Source: Hymenobacter telluris
GTDB lineage: Bacteria; Bacteroidota; Bacteroidia; Cytophagales; Hymenobacteraceae
Length of the DNA stretch: 64,000 nucleotides
Direction: 5' to 3'
Assembly (NCBI RefSeq): GCF_017313265.1
Contig: NZ_JAFLQZ010000001.1
Coordinates: 124,001-188,000, forward strand
Both the position numbers and the translations under genes were made by a program. The notes below the pieces were generated by a model, which did not search any database, was not told the origin of the DNA, and saw only the letters and a list, made by a program, of their open reading frames with translations. This document shows, in pieces, positions 17,206 through 25,722 of the stretch; the first letter of the stretch is position 1, and every line of letters starts with the position of its first letter.

Positions 17206-18444
17206 ATGTCAAACGCTGCCCCTATCACTGCTGAAAAGCGGCTCTTCCTGAAAGACCGGGAGCTGGGCGCGCTGCTGGAAATTACGCAGGCCATCAACCA
17301 GGACTTGGGAGAAACAGCCCTCTATAAAATATTCCAGTTTACACTACTCGGGCAACTCAATATCCGGCGCGTGGTGCTCTACGTGAAGGAAGAAGGGGAG
17401 TGGCAGTGCATGGTGTCGTTCGGGCAGCACCTACCCGATTACCGCCGCATTCCACTGCCCGAGGTGATTATCAAGAACTGTACTTCAGCTCCGGCTGCGG
17501 TTGCCAGCCTCGCGCTGAACGATAGTTGGAAGCTGCTGGAAACCTTGATTCCGGTGGTGCGCAACGACGAAGTGGTGGCCTACGTGTTCATCGGCAACAT
17601 GCACGACGATTACGCCAGCGGCGAGGCCACCAAGTTTCTGGAAACCCTTAGTAACATTCTGTTCGGGGCCATTGAAAATCGGCGGTTGGGCCGGCAGCGC
17701 ATTGCCGCCGCCGCCATGCGCAAGGAAATTGAAATTGCGCAGGAAGTGCAAACCATGCTGTTTCCGCGCTCCTTGCCCAACGATGCCCACGTAGCCGTAG
17801 CCGCTTCCTACGTGCCCCACACCGCCGTCGGCGGCGACTACTACGACGTGGTGCCGCTGGATGCCAACCGGTTTATGTTCTGCATTGCCGACGTGTCGGG
17901 CAAGGGCGTGGCGGCTTCGTTGCTGATGTCGAACTTTCAGGCGGGGCTGCGCACCTTGCTGCGGCAGCAGGCCGACATAGCCACGGTAGCCAACGAACTA
18001 AACAACCTGATTTTTCGCAACGCCGGCGGCGACAAGTTCATTACGGTGTTTTTCGGGCTCTACGACCGGACTACGCGCAAGCTGCAATTCGTGAATGCCG
18101 GCCACAACGACCCCCTGCTACTCGCCGACGACAATTCGGTGCAGTTGCTCAAGGAAGGCACCATTATGCTGGGCGTGATGGACGAACTGCCGATGCTGAA
18201 AGTGGGAGAGGTGGATATCCCGCCGCACACCTTGCTCCTGACCTACACTGATGGCCTAACCGAAGTGTTTGACGACAACTACAACGAGTTTGGCGAGGAG
18301 GGGGTACTGCGCGTTATTCGGCACAACCGCTACCTGCCGCTGCCACGCCTGCACGAAGAACTCCTGCGCGAAATCAAAGAGTTCAACGTCAATGGCAGCC
18401 AGTTTGCCGATGACATTACTATCCTAAGCTGCCGATTTAAGTAA
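17206..18444 (+). CDS. GAF domain-containing SpoIIE/RsbU-type protein phosphatase
   Basis: A 412-residue cytoplasmic regulator. Residues about 20-170 form a GAF-like sensor domain. A short linker with AMRKEIEIAQEVQTMLFPRSLP precedes a PP2C-like SpoIIE domain (about 200-410). The metal-binding motifs are present: VGGDYYDVV (Asp210), IADVSGKGVAASLLMSN, FVNAGHNDPLLL, LTYTDGLTEVF and FADDITIL. Such enzymes dephosphorylate anti-anti-sigma (STAS) proteins in partner-switching pathways. No kinase or STAS partner is adjacent. The ATG at 17206 is clear. Confidence 0.9.
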   Translation: MSNAAPITAEKRLFLKDRELGALLEITQAINQDLGETALYKIFQFTLLGQLNIRRVVLYVKEEGEWQCMVSFGQHLPDYRRIPLPEVIIKNCTSAPAAVASLALNDSWKLLETLIPVVRNDEVVAYVFIGNMHDDYASGEATKFLETLSNILFGAIENRRLGRQRIAAAAMRKEIEIAQEVQTMLFPRSLPNDAHVAVAASYVPHTAVGGDYYDVVPLDANRFMFCIADVSGKGVAASLLMSNFQAGLRTLLRQQADIATVANELNNLIFRNAGGDKFITVFFGLYDRTTRKLQFVNAGHNDPLLLADDNSVQLLKEGTIMLGVMDELPMLKVGEVDIPPHTLLLTYTDGLTEVFDDNYNEFGEEGVLRVIRHNRYLPLPRLHEELLREIKEFNVNGSQFADDITILSCRFK

Positions 18445-18549
18445 GACGTTGGAAGGTAGAAGCTGGAAATTGAAGCTTTGTCTCTGTCGTCCGGTTTCTG
18501 TCTGCTAACACCTAACTCCTTGCTGGCTTCTGCCTTCTAACTCCTTATA
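18445..18549. repeat. Heptad-type inverted repeat (site B)
   Basis: The left part carries units such as GTTGGAA and GGTAGAA. The reverse complement of the right part carries GTTAGAA and GGCAGAA in the same order and phase. The arms can pair around a loop of about 40 bp. The array ends next to the ATG of the methyltransferase gene. Confidence 0.6.
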
Positions 18550-18550
18550 C

Positions 18551-19270
18551 ATGCTCAAAGAACTTGCGAAGAAGTTAATCAAGAGTTTACCCTTCGCTTT
18601 CACTCAGAACCAGAAGTACGACCGGCAGACGGCCGAGGTAATCCGGCGCAGCTGTAAGCCCGATAGCACTTGCATCGATGTGGGTTGCCACAAAGGCGAG
18701 GTGCTGGACATGCTGTTGGCGGCCAGCCCGGCCGGCAAACACTACGGCTTCGAGCCGATTCCGGTGCTGTACGAGGCACTGCGCGCCAAGTACAATCAAC
18801 CCAACATCACCATCTCCAATATTGCTCTCAGCAACAAGCGCGGCGAAACCTCTTTCAACTACGTGGTTTCCAACCCGGCCTATAGCGGCCTGATCAAGCG
18901 CAAGTACGACCGGGAAGACGAGCAGGATACCTCCATTCAGGTACAGACCGACAAGCTGGATGACGTGCTGCCCGCCAACGAGCGGGTTGATTTTGTGAAG
19001 ATAGACGTGGAAGGCGGGGAGCTACTAGTGCTGCAAGGCGCCCGCCAAACCCTCACCCGGTGCAAGCCAATTGTTATTTTCGAGTGCGGCTTGGGGGCGT
19101 CCGAATTCTACGGTTCCACCCCGGATATGGTATTCAGCCTGCTAGCCGAGTGTGGCCTAAAACTCTCTCTGATGGAAAATTGGCTGAACGGCCGGCCAGC
19201 CCTCACCCAAAAGCAATTCGAGCAGCACTACCAAAACAAGTCACACTACTATTTCATAGCATATTCCTGA
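18551..19270 (+). CDS. FkbM family methyltransferase
   Basis: A 239-residue SAM-dependent methyltransferase. STCIDVGCHKGEVLDMLL (about residues 37-54) is the SAM-binding motif I, and VDFVKIDVEGGELLVLQGA is the characteristic second motif of FkbM proteins. These enzymes usually O-methylate sugars or polyketides. Its place beside O-antigen-type genes suggests modification of a surface glycan sugar, which is an inference. Starts at ATG 18551. A strong terminator follows. Confidence 0.88.
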   Translation: MLKELAKKLIKSLPFAFTQNQKYDRQTAEVIRRSCKPDSTCIDVGCHKGEVLDMLLAASPAGKHYGFEPIPVLYEALRAKYNQPNITISNIALSNKRGETSFNYVVSNPAYSGLIKRKYDREDEQDTSIQVQTDKLDDVLPANERVDFVKIDVEGGELLVLQGARQTLTRCKPIVIFECGLGASEFYGSTPDMVFSLLAECGLKLSLMENWLNGRPALTQKQFEQHYQNKSHYYFIAYS

Positions 19271-19293
19271 GCGTAAGACACTTGCCTCTAAGC

Positions 19294-19350
19294 GCCGCTG
19301 CCCTCCAGTAAGCCTGAGCGAAATACTCGGGTTTACTGGAGGGCAGCGGT
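19294..19350. terminator. Bidirectional terminator hairpin
   Basis: A perfect 18-bp stem (GCCGCTGCCCTCCAGTAA at 19294-19311, complement at 19333-19350) lies between the convergent methyltransferase and O-antigen ligase genes. Confidence 0.85.
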
Positions 19351-19366
19351 GTGTTGAGGGTCGTTC

Positions 19367-20833
19367 TTATTCTGGGCTGGCTGGCTCTTCGGGGGCTTCT
19401 GCTCTAATCCACATGCCCGCGCGCATCAGTACGGCCAGGGAAATGTAGAAAAACGAGCCAATCTTATCCACTTCAATCAGCTCGTTGAGTAATAAGTGGA
19501 AGATGATAACAACCAAGCACAGCCCTGCCGCCATTACCACCCGCCGGTGCACCACCGACCGGCTCCGGTGATAAATCCGCTCCACCATAATCAGGGCCGA
19601 GCTGATGAGGGCCGTGAACAGCACAAAACCCGGTACGCCCTGCTCGGCCAGTTGCAGCAGAAAGTAATTGTGCGTAGTAGATTTCTCTAAGTTGTTGCTC
19701 ACGTACGTGCGGAAGCTCTTGACGGTGTAGCGCTTATACTCCGGATAAAAAGTAGCGGGGCCGCTGCCAGTCAGCGGCTTATCGGAAATCATGCGGGCGG
19801 CGGCCACCCAGCGGTACACCCGCTCCATGCCCGATACGTCTTGGAGCTTGTAGGTGGCTTCCAGGTGCTTTTCGAAGTTCTTGCCGTTGAAAATAGTCTT
19901 CTCGAAATCAGGGGCGTAGAGCATGTAATTGTTCTCGCTCATGAAATAGGACGCCCCACTAAGCGCCGCCACGGCAGCGGCAAGGAGTACCAGCCGCACT
20001 AGCCCCAACCGAATCACGGCGTAGAACAAGCCCGCTACTATCAAGGACAGCATGGAAGCCCGGGTGTACGACAGAAACACGCCCGCTACCAGTATGGCTA
20101 GGGCGGTGTACCACAGCCAGCGTGCCCACGTGGTAGCGGCGCTGCGGCCCGCAAAATAGGCGTAGGGCACTAGCAGTGCCGCCGTGGTAGCATAAATTAC
20201 GTGGTTGATGTAGAAAGGCTGAATGGCTTTGTTGATGGTGTCGAAGCCGAAGCTGAGGGCCGCGTGCCGCTTCATCGTGTAGAGAATGGTAGCCACCACG
20301 CCCACCGCAAAAAAGCCCACCAGCCGCCATACGTCGCGCGGACGCCGCACAATGGCCAGCGTCCCGAACACAAATGGGCCGATGTACCAGGTTTTGGCCA
20401 GCAGGTACTTTACCGATTTTACGCCACTCACCGAAAACAGCGCGGAAATCACCGACCACAATAGCGCCAGCCCCATAATTACTACCAGCGGATGCACCCA
20501 GAGTTGCCGGGGCACCTCTTCCCGGCCCAGTAGCACACTCACAACTATGCACACCAGCAGTACCAGCATCAGTGGCTCGGAAGGTACGTCCATGCTGAGC
20601 CCACCGGGCAGCGGAAACTCGCGCGAGAAAGCCAGGGTAAGCAGCAAGATGTAGTACACCCAGCGCCAATCAACCAGCAGCACTGCCACGCCCAGCGCCA
20701 CTACCGGCAGGGCCAGCCAGCCAATCGAATCAGCAAGCAATGCCACAACGCCGGACGCCATTAGCAAGCCGATAAACGCTATAAACAAGCGCTGATCGGA
20801 GTTTTGGGGGCGCAGGCGAGCCAGAAAGTTCAA
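19367..20833 (-). CDS. O-antigen ligase/polymerase family membrane protein
   Basis: A 488-residue polytopic inner-membrane protein with about twelve hydrophobic segments and a large periplasmic loop (about residues 310-400) between late helices. That loop contains RVYRWVAAARMISDKPLTGSGPATF and STTHNYFLLQLAEQGVPG, the usual Wzy_C/WaaL signature with the conserved His. It polymerises or ligates lipid-linked glycan at the periplasmic face. The start reads TTG at 20833; no ATG fits better. It is 78 bp downstream of the Wzz-type gene in the same direction, so the two probably form one transcript. Confidence 0.88.
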   Translation of the reverse strand: MNFLARLRPQNSDQRLFIAFIGLLMASGVVALLADSIGWLALPVVALGVAVLLVDWRWVYYILLLTLAFSREFPLPGGLSMDVPSEPLMLVLLVCIVVSVLLGREEVPRQLWVHPLVVIMGLALLWSVISALFSVSGVKSVKYLLAKTWYIGPFVFGTLAIVRRPRDVWRLVGFFAVGVVATILYTMKRHAALSFGFDTINKAIQPFYINHVIYATTAALLVPYAYFAGRSAATTWARWLWYTALAILVAGVFLSYTRASMLSLIVAGLFYAVIRLGLVRLVLLAAAVAALSGASYFMSENNYMLYAPDFEKTIFNGKNFEKHLEATYKLQDVSGMERVYRWVAAARMISDKPLTGSGPATFYPEYKRYTVKSFRTYVSNNLEKSTTHNYFLLQLAEQGVPGFVLFTALISSALIMVERIYHRSRSVVHRRVVMAAGLCLVVIIFHLLLNELIEVDKIGSFFYISLAVLMRAGMWIRAEAPEEPASPE

Positions 20834-20911
20834 ACGGACAAGGAGTTAGCAAGCAATACAAATAACCGGCCGCTGAATTATTTACGGCTTCATGCACCGG
20901 TTTATAACGCT

Positions 20912-21988
20912 CTAGCTTCGGCTTTTCCCCACGCTCAGGTTGCCGCGGTACAGCTCCAACAGGGTAACAAAGATGACCGACAGCGCGAACGTAATCAGCA
21001 CTGAAGAGGCCACAATGAGCCAGCGTACGGGCTTGGATTTTTTGGTGGCCGGATACGCTTCCTGCACTACGTAGATGCTGGAAATCTTGCCGCTGATGCC
21101 CAGGCGGGCCGTTTCGTAAGCACTACGAGCACCCAACAGGCGCCCCTGAATGTCGTTGAAGCGGGCGTAGAGCGTATTCATCCGGTCGATGCCGGTCGTG
21201 TAGCTTTCCAGGTTGAAAATGTTGCCGCCGTCGGTTTTGGTGAGGGCGCGCAATGCCCGGCGTAACCCAGCAGCTTTGCCGCTGTTGCCTTCTCCTTCGG
21301 CTCGGCGCAGTTCGCTTTCCGTCTCGATAATTTCCTTGGCCAGGTAGCGGGATTCCAGCGCTAACCCGTAGATACCGTAGCGCTTCCGACCCGCCAGTAA
21401 ACTGTCGTAGGTGAGTTGGTATTCACGCTCCAAAAAGTTGCGGCGTTGGGCGTACAGCTCCAGTACTTTGCCCCGGTTTGCAAAAGTAAGTTGCTGGTTC
21501 ACTGAGTCGATGCTTTGAACCAAGGCATTGGCGATACGGGCCGCCAGTTCTTTGTCTTTGTCCTGAAAAGTCAACTCAATAGCGTCCCGGTCGTTGTGGA
21601 CGATGGTCAGACTGCCTGCAAATTCGTCGAGCGCGGCCTGGTCGGCGGCATCGTCGCCGGGCTTCCCAGCCTTGTAGTGCTCGTGCAAATGAAAGCGGCG
21701 AATGACGCCTTCTGCCACCGGCTGCGATTCGCCAATAGTAATTACCCGGTCTAAGTCCTCACTTCGGCCGCCCAGTTCCAGTTTGCCGCCTTCCGTCACA
21801 ATGCGGTCAGGGTCAGTGGTTTGTGGGTTGGTCGGATAGAAAACAGTGGTTGATTTGTAGATGTTTGGCAGCACTAGGGCTACCACTACACTAACTACCA
21901 GGGCCAGCGCTACAGCCGCCAGAACCAAAAACTTCCAACGGTTGATAACGGGCCACAGACCCAAAAGCGAATAAGATCGGGATGACAT
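20912..21988 (-). CDS. Wzz-type polysaccharide chain-length determinant
   Basis: A 358-residue polysaccharide co-polymerase. It has an N-terminal helix (about residues 17-38, FLVLAAVALALVVSVVVALVL), a periplasmic Wzz/FepE/Etk domain with coiled coil (about 150-280, rich in Glu, Arg and Leu) and a C-terminal helix (about 322-345). SKPVRWLIVASS before the last helix is the proline-containing motif of the family. No tyrosine kinase domain is attached. The ATG at 21988 was chosen because the longer frame adds 65 residues lying across the promoter at 22048. It sets glycan chain length together with the neighbouring polymerase. Confidence 0.88.
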   Translation of the reverse strand: MSSRSYSLLGLWPVINRWKFLVLAAVALALVVSVVVALVLPNIYKSTTVFYPTNPQTTDPDRIVTEGGKLELGGRSEDLDRVITIGESQPVAEGVIRRFHLHEHYKAGKPGDDAADQAALDEFAGSLTIVHNDRDAIELTFQDKDKELAARIANALVQSIDSVNQQLTFANRGKVLELYAQRRNFLEREYQLTYDSLLAGRKRYGIYGLALESRYLAKEIIETESELRRAEGEGNSGKAAGLRRALRALTKTDGGNIFNLESYTTGIDRMNTLYARFNDIQGRLLGARSAYETARLGISGKISSIYVVQEAYPATKKSKPVRWLIVASSVLITFALSVIFVTLLELYRGNLSVGKSRS

Positions 21989-22047
21989 ATAGGCGGAAAA
22001 AGACAACCAAGCAGCACGGCCAGCCAACCGGTAGTACCACAACGCGG

Positions 22048-22055
22048 CAAATCTA
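22048..22055 (-). promoter_or_regulatory. Promoter -7 element TAGATTTG for wzz-like gene
   Basis: Reads TAGATTTG on the minus strand, about 60 bp upstream of the preferred ATG. A TTG at 22074-22076 lies 18 bp further upstream, at the distance of the -33 element. Confidence 0.65.
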
Positions 22056-22232
22056 CTCGGAAAATGCGTTAGGCAAGCGGCCAATTGCTGGATTGATGGC
22101 GCGTTTACTACTACAAAGACAGAAGACCGATGGCGTAGCTGCTCTTGCTGGCCCATACTGGTTCGGAGGATGCGTGGCGCCAAGCCGGTAGCTATTCGCG
22201 CGCCTGGCTTTACAACAACGCGCCTTTTCGCC

Positions 22233-22240
22233 TACTTTTG
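22233..22240 (+). promoter_or_regulatory. Promoter -7 element TACTTTTG for flippase gene
   Basis: An exact TAnnTTTG match. Transcription would begin around 22245, which leaves almost no leader before the flippase frame. Confidence 0.6.
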
Positions 22241-22278
22241 CGCACATCAAACGCTTTTTCGGAAATATTAGCTTCGTC

Positions 22279-23667
22279 GTGCTGCTCAACCTACTGGTGA
22301 AACCAGCTTGGGTGGTAGTGGAAAACCTGGTGCAGGACCGGCTGGGGCACGTGGCGTTTGGCACCTTCGGGGCGTTGTTCACGCTGGCTACCATTGTGGC
22401 TTCCATCTCCGACCTGGGTACTACCCAGCTGACTACCAAGCGGGTAGCCGCCAGTCCGGAATTTCTGACCGAGTACTTTCCTACCTTGCTGCCCCTGAAA
22501 AGCGGATTGGCTTTGCTGTTTCTGGGGGGGCTGGTGGCTATTGGCTGGGTGTTGGGCTACCAGGGGCATCTGCTCACGCTGCTGGCTCTCACGGGCGCCG
22601 GTTTGCTCTTGGCGCAGTACACGCTGTTTTTGCGGGGCGTGTTGCAGGCGCATCAGCGCTTCAATACCGATGCGCTGCTGTCGGTGCTGGAAAAGCTGCT
22701 GCTCTTGGGGCTGGTGTTGGCCCTGATTCCGGTGGGTATTACGCTCAACAACTACGTGGTGGCCAGGTTAATAGCTATTGGCTTTACATTTGTGGTGCTG
22801 TATGCTCTGGTGGCGCGGCTCTACGGCTGGGTACGGTTTCAAGTGAACTGGAACAAGGCCCGGCTGGTGATGAAAGCCAGTTTGCCGCTGGCCTTTATTA
22901 CGCTGGTGTACGGGCTGAACGAGCGGATTGACATTCTGATGCTGGAGCGCCTCGTGTCGCCGCAGGAAGCCAGCTACTACCAGGCTTCCTACCGGCTGGT
23001 TGATACCGTGATGATGTACCTCTGGACGGTGCTGCCGCTGTTTTTTGCCAAGTTCGCCCACGCCACCGGCCGGCCCCAGGAGCAGCGCGACCTGCTGTGG
23101 TTTGGGCAGCGGGTGGTAACGGTGCCGCTGCTGCTGATGTGCGCTTTCGTGCTGTTTCGGGGCGAGCTGCTGTTCTTTCAGTTCAAGCACAGCACCCCCG
23201 AGGAAATTGCCCGCATGACGGTGTGCCTAAAAATTCTCTTCGTGAATGTGCTGGTACACGCCTTTTTCGCCATTTACAGCACCTTGCTCACCAGCACCAA
23301 CCACGAGCGGCCGGTCAGCTGGCTGGTGGCGGGCAGCGTGGCACTCAACGTGAGTTTGAACCTGCTGCTGCTGCCCAAGCTGGGCGCGGTGGCCGGAGCC
23401 ATCAACACGCTGGTGTGCGCCGTTTTTGTGTCGGTAGGGTATGTGTGGCTGGTGCGCCGCCGCACGGGCATTGCTATTCCGTGGGAGATGCTGAGCCGGT
23501 TGGCGCTGGCGTTTGGGCTGCTGTGCGCCGTATGGTACGGCCTGCAAGTTGGGCTGGCGCTGCACTGGCTCCCCGAATCGGTATTGGCGGGCGTGGCTTT
23601 CTTGGGCATCCTGTTTGCAACCGGGGTTGTGCAGGTTTCCGAAGTGCGTAGCCTGCTCCGTAGGTGA
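22279..23667 (+). CDS. Wzx-like polysaccharide flippase (MATE/MVF superfamily)
   Basis: A membrane protein of about 462 residues with 12-14 hydrophobic segments, of the oligosaccharide flippase (PST) type. LLNLLVKPAWVVVENLVQDRLG at the start and LNERIDILMLERLVSPQEASYYQASYRL in the middle are typical. It would move lipid-linked repeat units across the inner membrane for the Wzy/Wzz proteins encoded next door. The start is uncertain. GTG 22279 is used here, but the frame remains protein-like (HIKRFFGNISFV) back to about 22243, right up to the promoter, with no ATG. Confidence 0.85.
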   Translation: MLLNLLVKPAWVVVENLVQDRLGHVAFGTFGALFTLATIVASISDLGTTQLTTKRVAASPEFLTEYFPTLLPLKSGLALLFLGGLVAIGWVLGYQGHLLTLLALTGAGLLLAQYTLFLRGVLQAHQRFNTDALLSVLEKLLLLGLVLALIPVGITLNNYVVARLIAIGFTFVVLYALVARLYGWVRFQVNWNKARLVMKASLPLAFITLVYGLNERIDILMLERLVSPQEASYYQASYRLVDTVMMYLWTVLPLFFAKFAHATGRPQEQRDLLWFGQRVVTVPLLLMCAFVLFRGELLFFQFKHSTPEEIARMTVCLKILFVNVLVHAFFAIYSTLLTSTNHERPVSWLVAGSVALNVSLNLLLLPKLGAVAGAINTLVCAVFVSVGYVWLVRRRTGIAIPWEMLSRLALAFGLLCAVWYGLQVGLALHWLPESVLAGVAFLGILFATGVVQVSEVRSLLRR

Positions 23668-23796
23668 AGGAGTGAATGACTGGCTGAGTGGAGGAATGGA
23701 TGATTGGATGGGTTTGACGTTCTTGCGACGCATTGCCCGCGAATGATGTCGTATGGCATACTCGTTCCCGTATCCAATCAGCCCTTCAGCCACTCA
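23668..23796. repeat. Heptad-type inverted repeat (site C)
   Basis: The left part has units such as GAGTGGA and GATGGGT. The reverse complement of the right part has GAGTGGC and GATTGGA-like units. The right arm ends at the GTG preferred as start of the glycosyltransferase, and the in-frame extension upstream of that GTG is made of this repeat. Confidence 0.55.
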
Positions 23797-24927
23797 GTGA
23801 ACATAGCCGTCAACACCCGCTTTCTACTGCCCGGCGACCAACTGGAGGGGATTGGGCGCTTCACGTTCGAGACGCTGAAGCGGATGGTGGCCGCGCACCC
23901 CGAGCATACGTTCCACTTTTTATTCGACAGGCCCTTTGACGCGCGCTACGTGTTCGGGCCGAACGTGGTGCCGCACGTGCTGTTTCCGCCGGCGCGGCAC
24001 CCGTTTCTGTTTGTGGCGTGGTTTGAAGGGGCGGTGGCGTGGTGGCTGCGGCGGCATAAGCCGGCGGTGTTTCTCAGTACCGACGGCTTCACCACGTTGG
24101 CTACCACCGTCCCGCGCCTCACGGTAGTGCACGACCTGGCCTTCGAGCATTTCCCGCAGGACGTGGAACTGCTGCGCCGCAAGTACTACCATTACTTCTT
24201 TCCGCGCTTTGTGCGGGCCTCCGAGCGGTTGGTAGCCGTATCGGAAGCCACCAAGCAAGACCTGATTGCCACGTATCAGCTGCCCGCCAACAAAATTCAG
24301 GTGGTGTACAATGCCGCCGATGCGCATTTTCAGCCCCAGCCGGCCGAGGTACAGCAGGCCACGCGGGAGCGGTTTGCGGCCGGCAAGCCATACTTTCTGT
24401 TTGTAGGAGCCTTACAGCCGCGCAAAAACCTAGTGAATCTGCTCAAAGCTTTCGACGAGTTCAAGCAGCAAACCGGGGCGCCCACCAAACTGCTTGTCGT
24501 GGGCCGGACAGCCTGGAAAGCGGGCCCTATGTTCGATGTGTACCAGCAGATGCAGCACCGCCACGACGTACACCTCACCGGCCGCGTAACCGATGCGGAG
24601 CTGGTACACCTATATGCTGCCGCCCTGGCTACCGTGTATGTGCCTTACTTCGAAGGGTTTGGCATTCCCATCATCGAAGCCCAAGCCTGCGCTTCCCCCG
24701 TCCTGACGTCCGACCGAAGCTCTATGCCCGAAGTAGCCGGCGGCGCGGCTTTGCTCGTTGATCCGTACAGCCCGTCTGCCATTGCCAGCGCCCTGAGCCG
24801 GCTGTGGCAGGAGCCGGAGTTGCGGCAAGAACTGGTAAGCAAAGGGGAGGTGAACGTGCAGCGGTTTTCCTGGGATAAAAGCGCTGAGGCGCTGTGGGAA
24901 GCAATACTTTCGGTGGTTGAAAAATGA
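23797..24927 (+). CDS. Glycosyltransferase family 1 (GT4-type)
   Basis: A 376-residue cytoplasmic or peripheral GT-B glycosyltransferase. The N-terminal half begins VNIAVNTRFLLPGDQLEGIGRFT, the normal opening for this group. The C-terminal half has FLFVGALQPRKNL, VHLTGRVTDAEL and the donor-sugar EX7E motif in YFEGFGIPIIEAQACASPVL. The GTG at 23797 is preferred over ATG 23743 or TTG 23704 because only it leaves out the repeat-derived codons and gives the canonical N-terminus. It lies directly downstream of the flippase and upstream of the deacetylase and GT2, so it probably builds the same surface glycan. Confidence 0.87.
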   Translation: MNIAVNTRFLLPGDQLEGIGRFTFETLKRMVAAHPEHTFHFLFDRPFDARYVFGPNVVPHVLFPPARHPFLFVAWFEGAVAWWLRRHKPAVFLSTDGFTTLATTVPRLTVVHDLAFEHFPQDVELLRRKYYHYFFPRFVRASERLVAVSEATKQDLIATYQLPANKIQVVYNAADAHFQPQPAEVQQATRERFAAGKPYFLFVGALQPRKNLVNLLKAFDEFKQQTGAPTKLLVVGRTAWKAGPMFDVYQQMQHRHDVHLTGRVTDAELVHLYAAALATVYVPYFEGFGIPIIEAQACASPVLTSDRSSMPEVAGGAALLVDPYSPSAIASALSRLWQEPELRQELVSKGEVNVQRFSWDKSAEALWEAILSVVEK

Positions 24928-24964
24928 GTGTAACAGCTCCATTACTTTATTCTTACTCCTAAAC

Positions 24965-25603
24965 ATGCGCTTGCACCGTCTGCCTAAACTTCTGCAACGC
25001 CTGCTGCCGCATACGGAATGGCGCGGACCTGCGCCCGAGGGCAAAAAGCCGTTGTACCTGACGTTCGACGATGGTCCCATTCCCGAGCAAACGCCCTTTG
25101 TGCTGGAACAACTAGCCTGCCACGACGCCCGTGCTACCTTCTTCTGCGTGGGCGAAAATCTGGAAAAACACCCCAAGGTAGCTCAACAGGCCCTGGCCGC
25201 TGGGCACCGCCTCGCCAACCACACCTACCACCACGTCAGCGGCTGGCGGCTGCCCGATGCCGATTATCTGGCTGAGGTGGAGCAGTGCCAGCAGGCACTG
25301 GAGCACCTGACCGGAGTGCCGGAAAAACAGCCGTTGCTGCGGCCGCCGTATGGCCGCATCACCCGCGCCCAGGCCGCTGCCTTGCACCCCACCTACCGCC
25401 TCATTATGTGGGACGTGCTGACCTACGATTACGACGCTACCTATCCGGCCGACGTTTGCCTGAAGGCCGCTTTGGCTCACACCCGGCCGGGCTCCATTGT
25501 GGTGTTTCACGACAGCCAGAAGGCCCAGCGCAACCTGCGCGCCGTGCTGCCCCGCTACCTGGAAGCCTGCGCCGCCGCCGGGTATTCGTTTGAAGCGCTG
25601 TAG
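24965..25603 (+). CDS. Polysaccharide deacetylase (NodB homology) family protein
   Basis: A 212-residue carbohydrate esterase family 4-type enzyme. TFDDGP (residues 33-38) supplies the catalytic base and metal-binding Asp, and HTYHH the metal-binding histidines (HxxxH motif). RPPYGRIT and VFHDS complete motifs 3 and 5. It removes N- or O-acetyl groups from a glycan such as peptidoglycan or exopolysaccharide. There is no clear signal peptide. The ATG at 24965 is 37 bp after the glycosyltransferase stop, so co-transcription is likely. Confidence 0.88.
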   Translation: MRLHRLPKLLQRLLPHTEWRGPAPEGKKPLYLTFDDGPIPEQTPFVLEQLACHDARATFFCVGENLEKHPKVAQQALAAGHRLANHTYHHVSGWRLPDADYLAEVEQCQQALEHLTGVPEKQPLLRPPYGRITRAQAAALHPTYRLIMWDVLTYDYDATYPADVCLKAALAHTRPGSIVVFHDSQKAQRNLRAVLPRYLEACAAAGYSFEAL

Positions 25604-25698
25604 CCCGAAGCCTTTGCCTCGCGTATGATTCAGCGCCTGGCGTTGCGCCTAACCAGCTTTAACAACGATACACGAAGCGCAGGCGTGACGCTATAACT

Positions 25699-25706
25699 TA
25701 CCTTTG
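25699..25706 (+). promoter_or_regulatory. Promoter -7 element TACCTTTG for GT2 gene
   Basis: An exact TAnnTTTG match ending 16 bp before the GTG start of the second GT2 gene, which implies a very short leader. Confidence 0.6.
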
Positions 25707-25722
25707 CGCCGATAATTACGCT

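Noticed and set aside
20912-22183. The longer start of the Wzz-like protein at 22183
   Set aside because: The additional 65 residues span a consensus promoter and do not resemble a Wzz N-terminus; ATG 21988 directly precedes the cytoplasmic segment and first helix.
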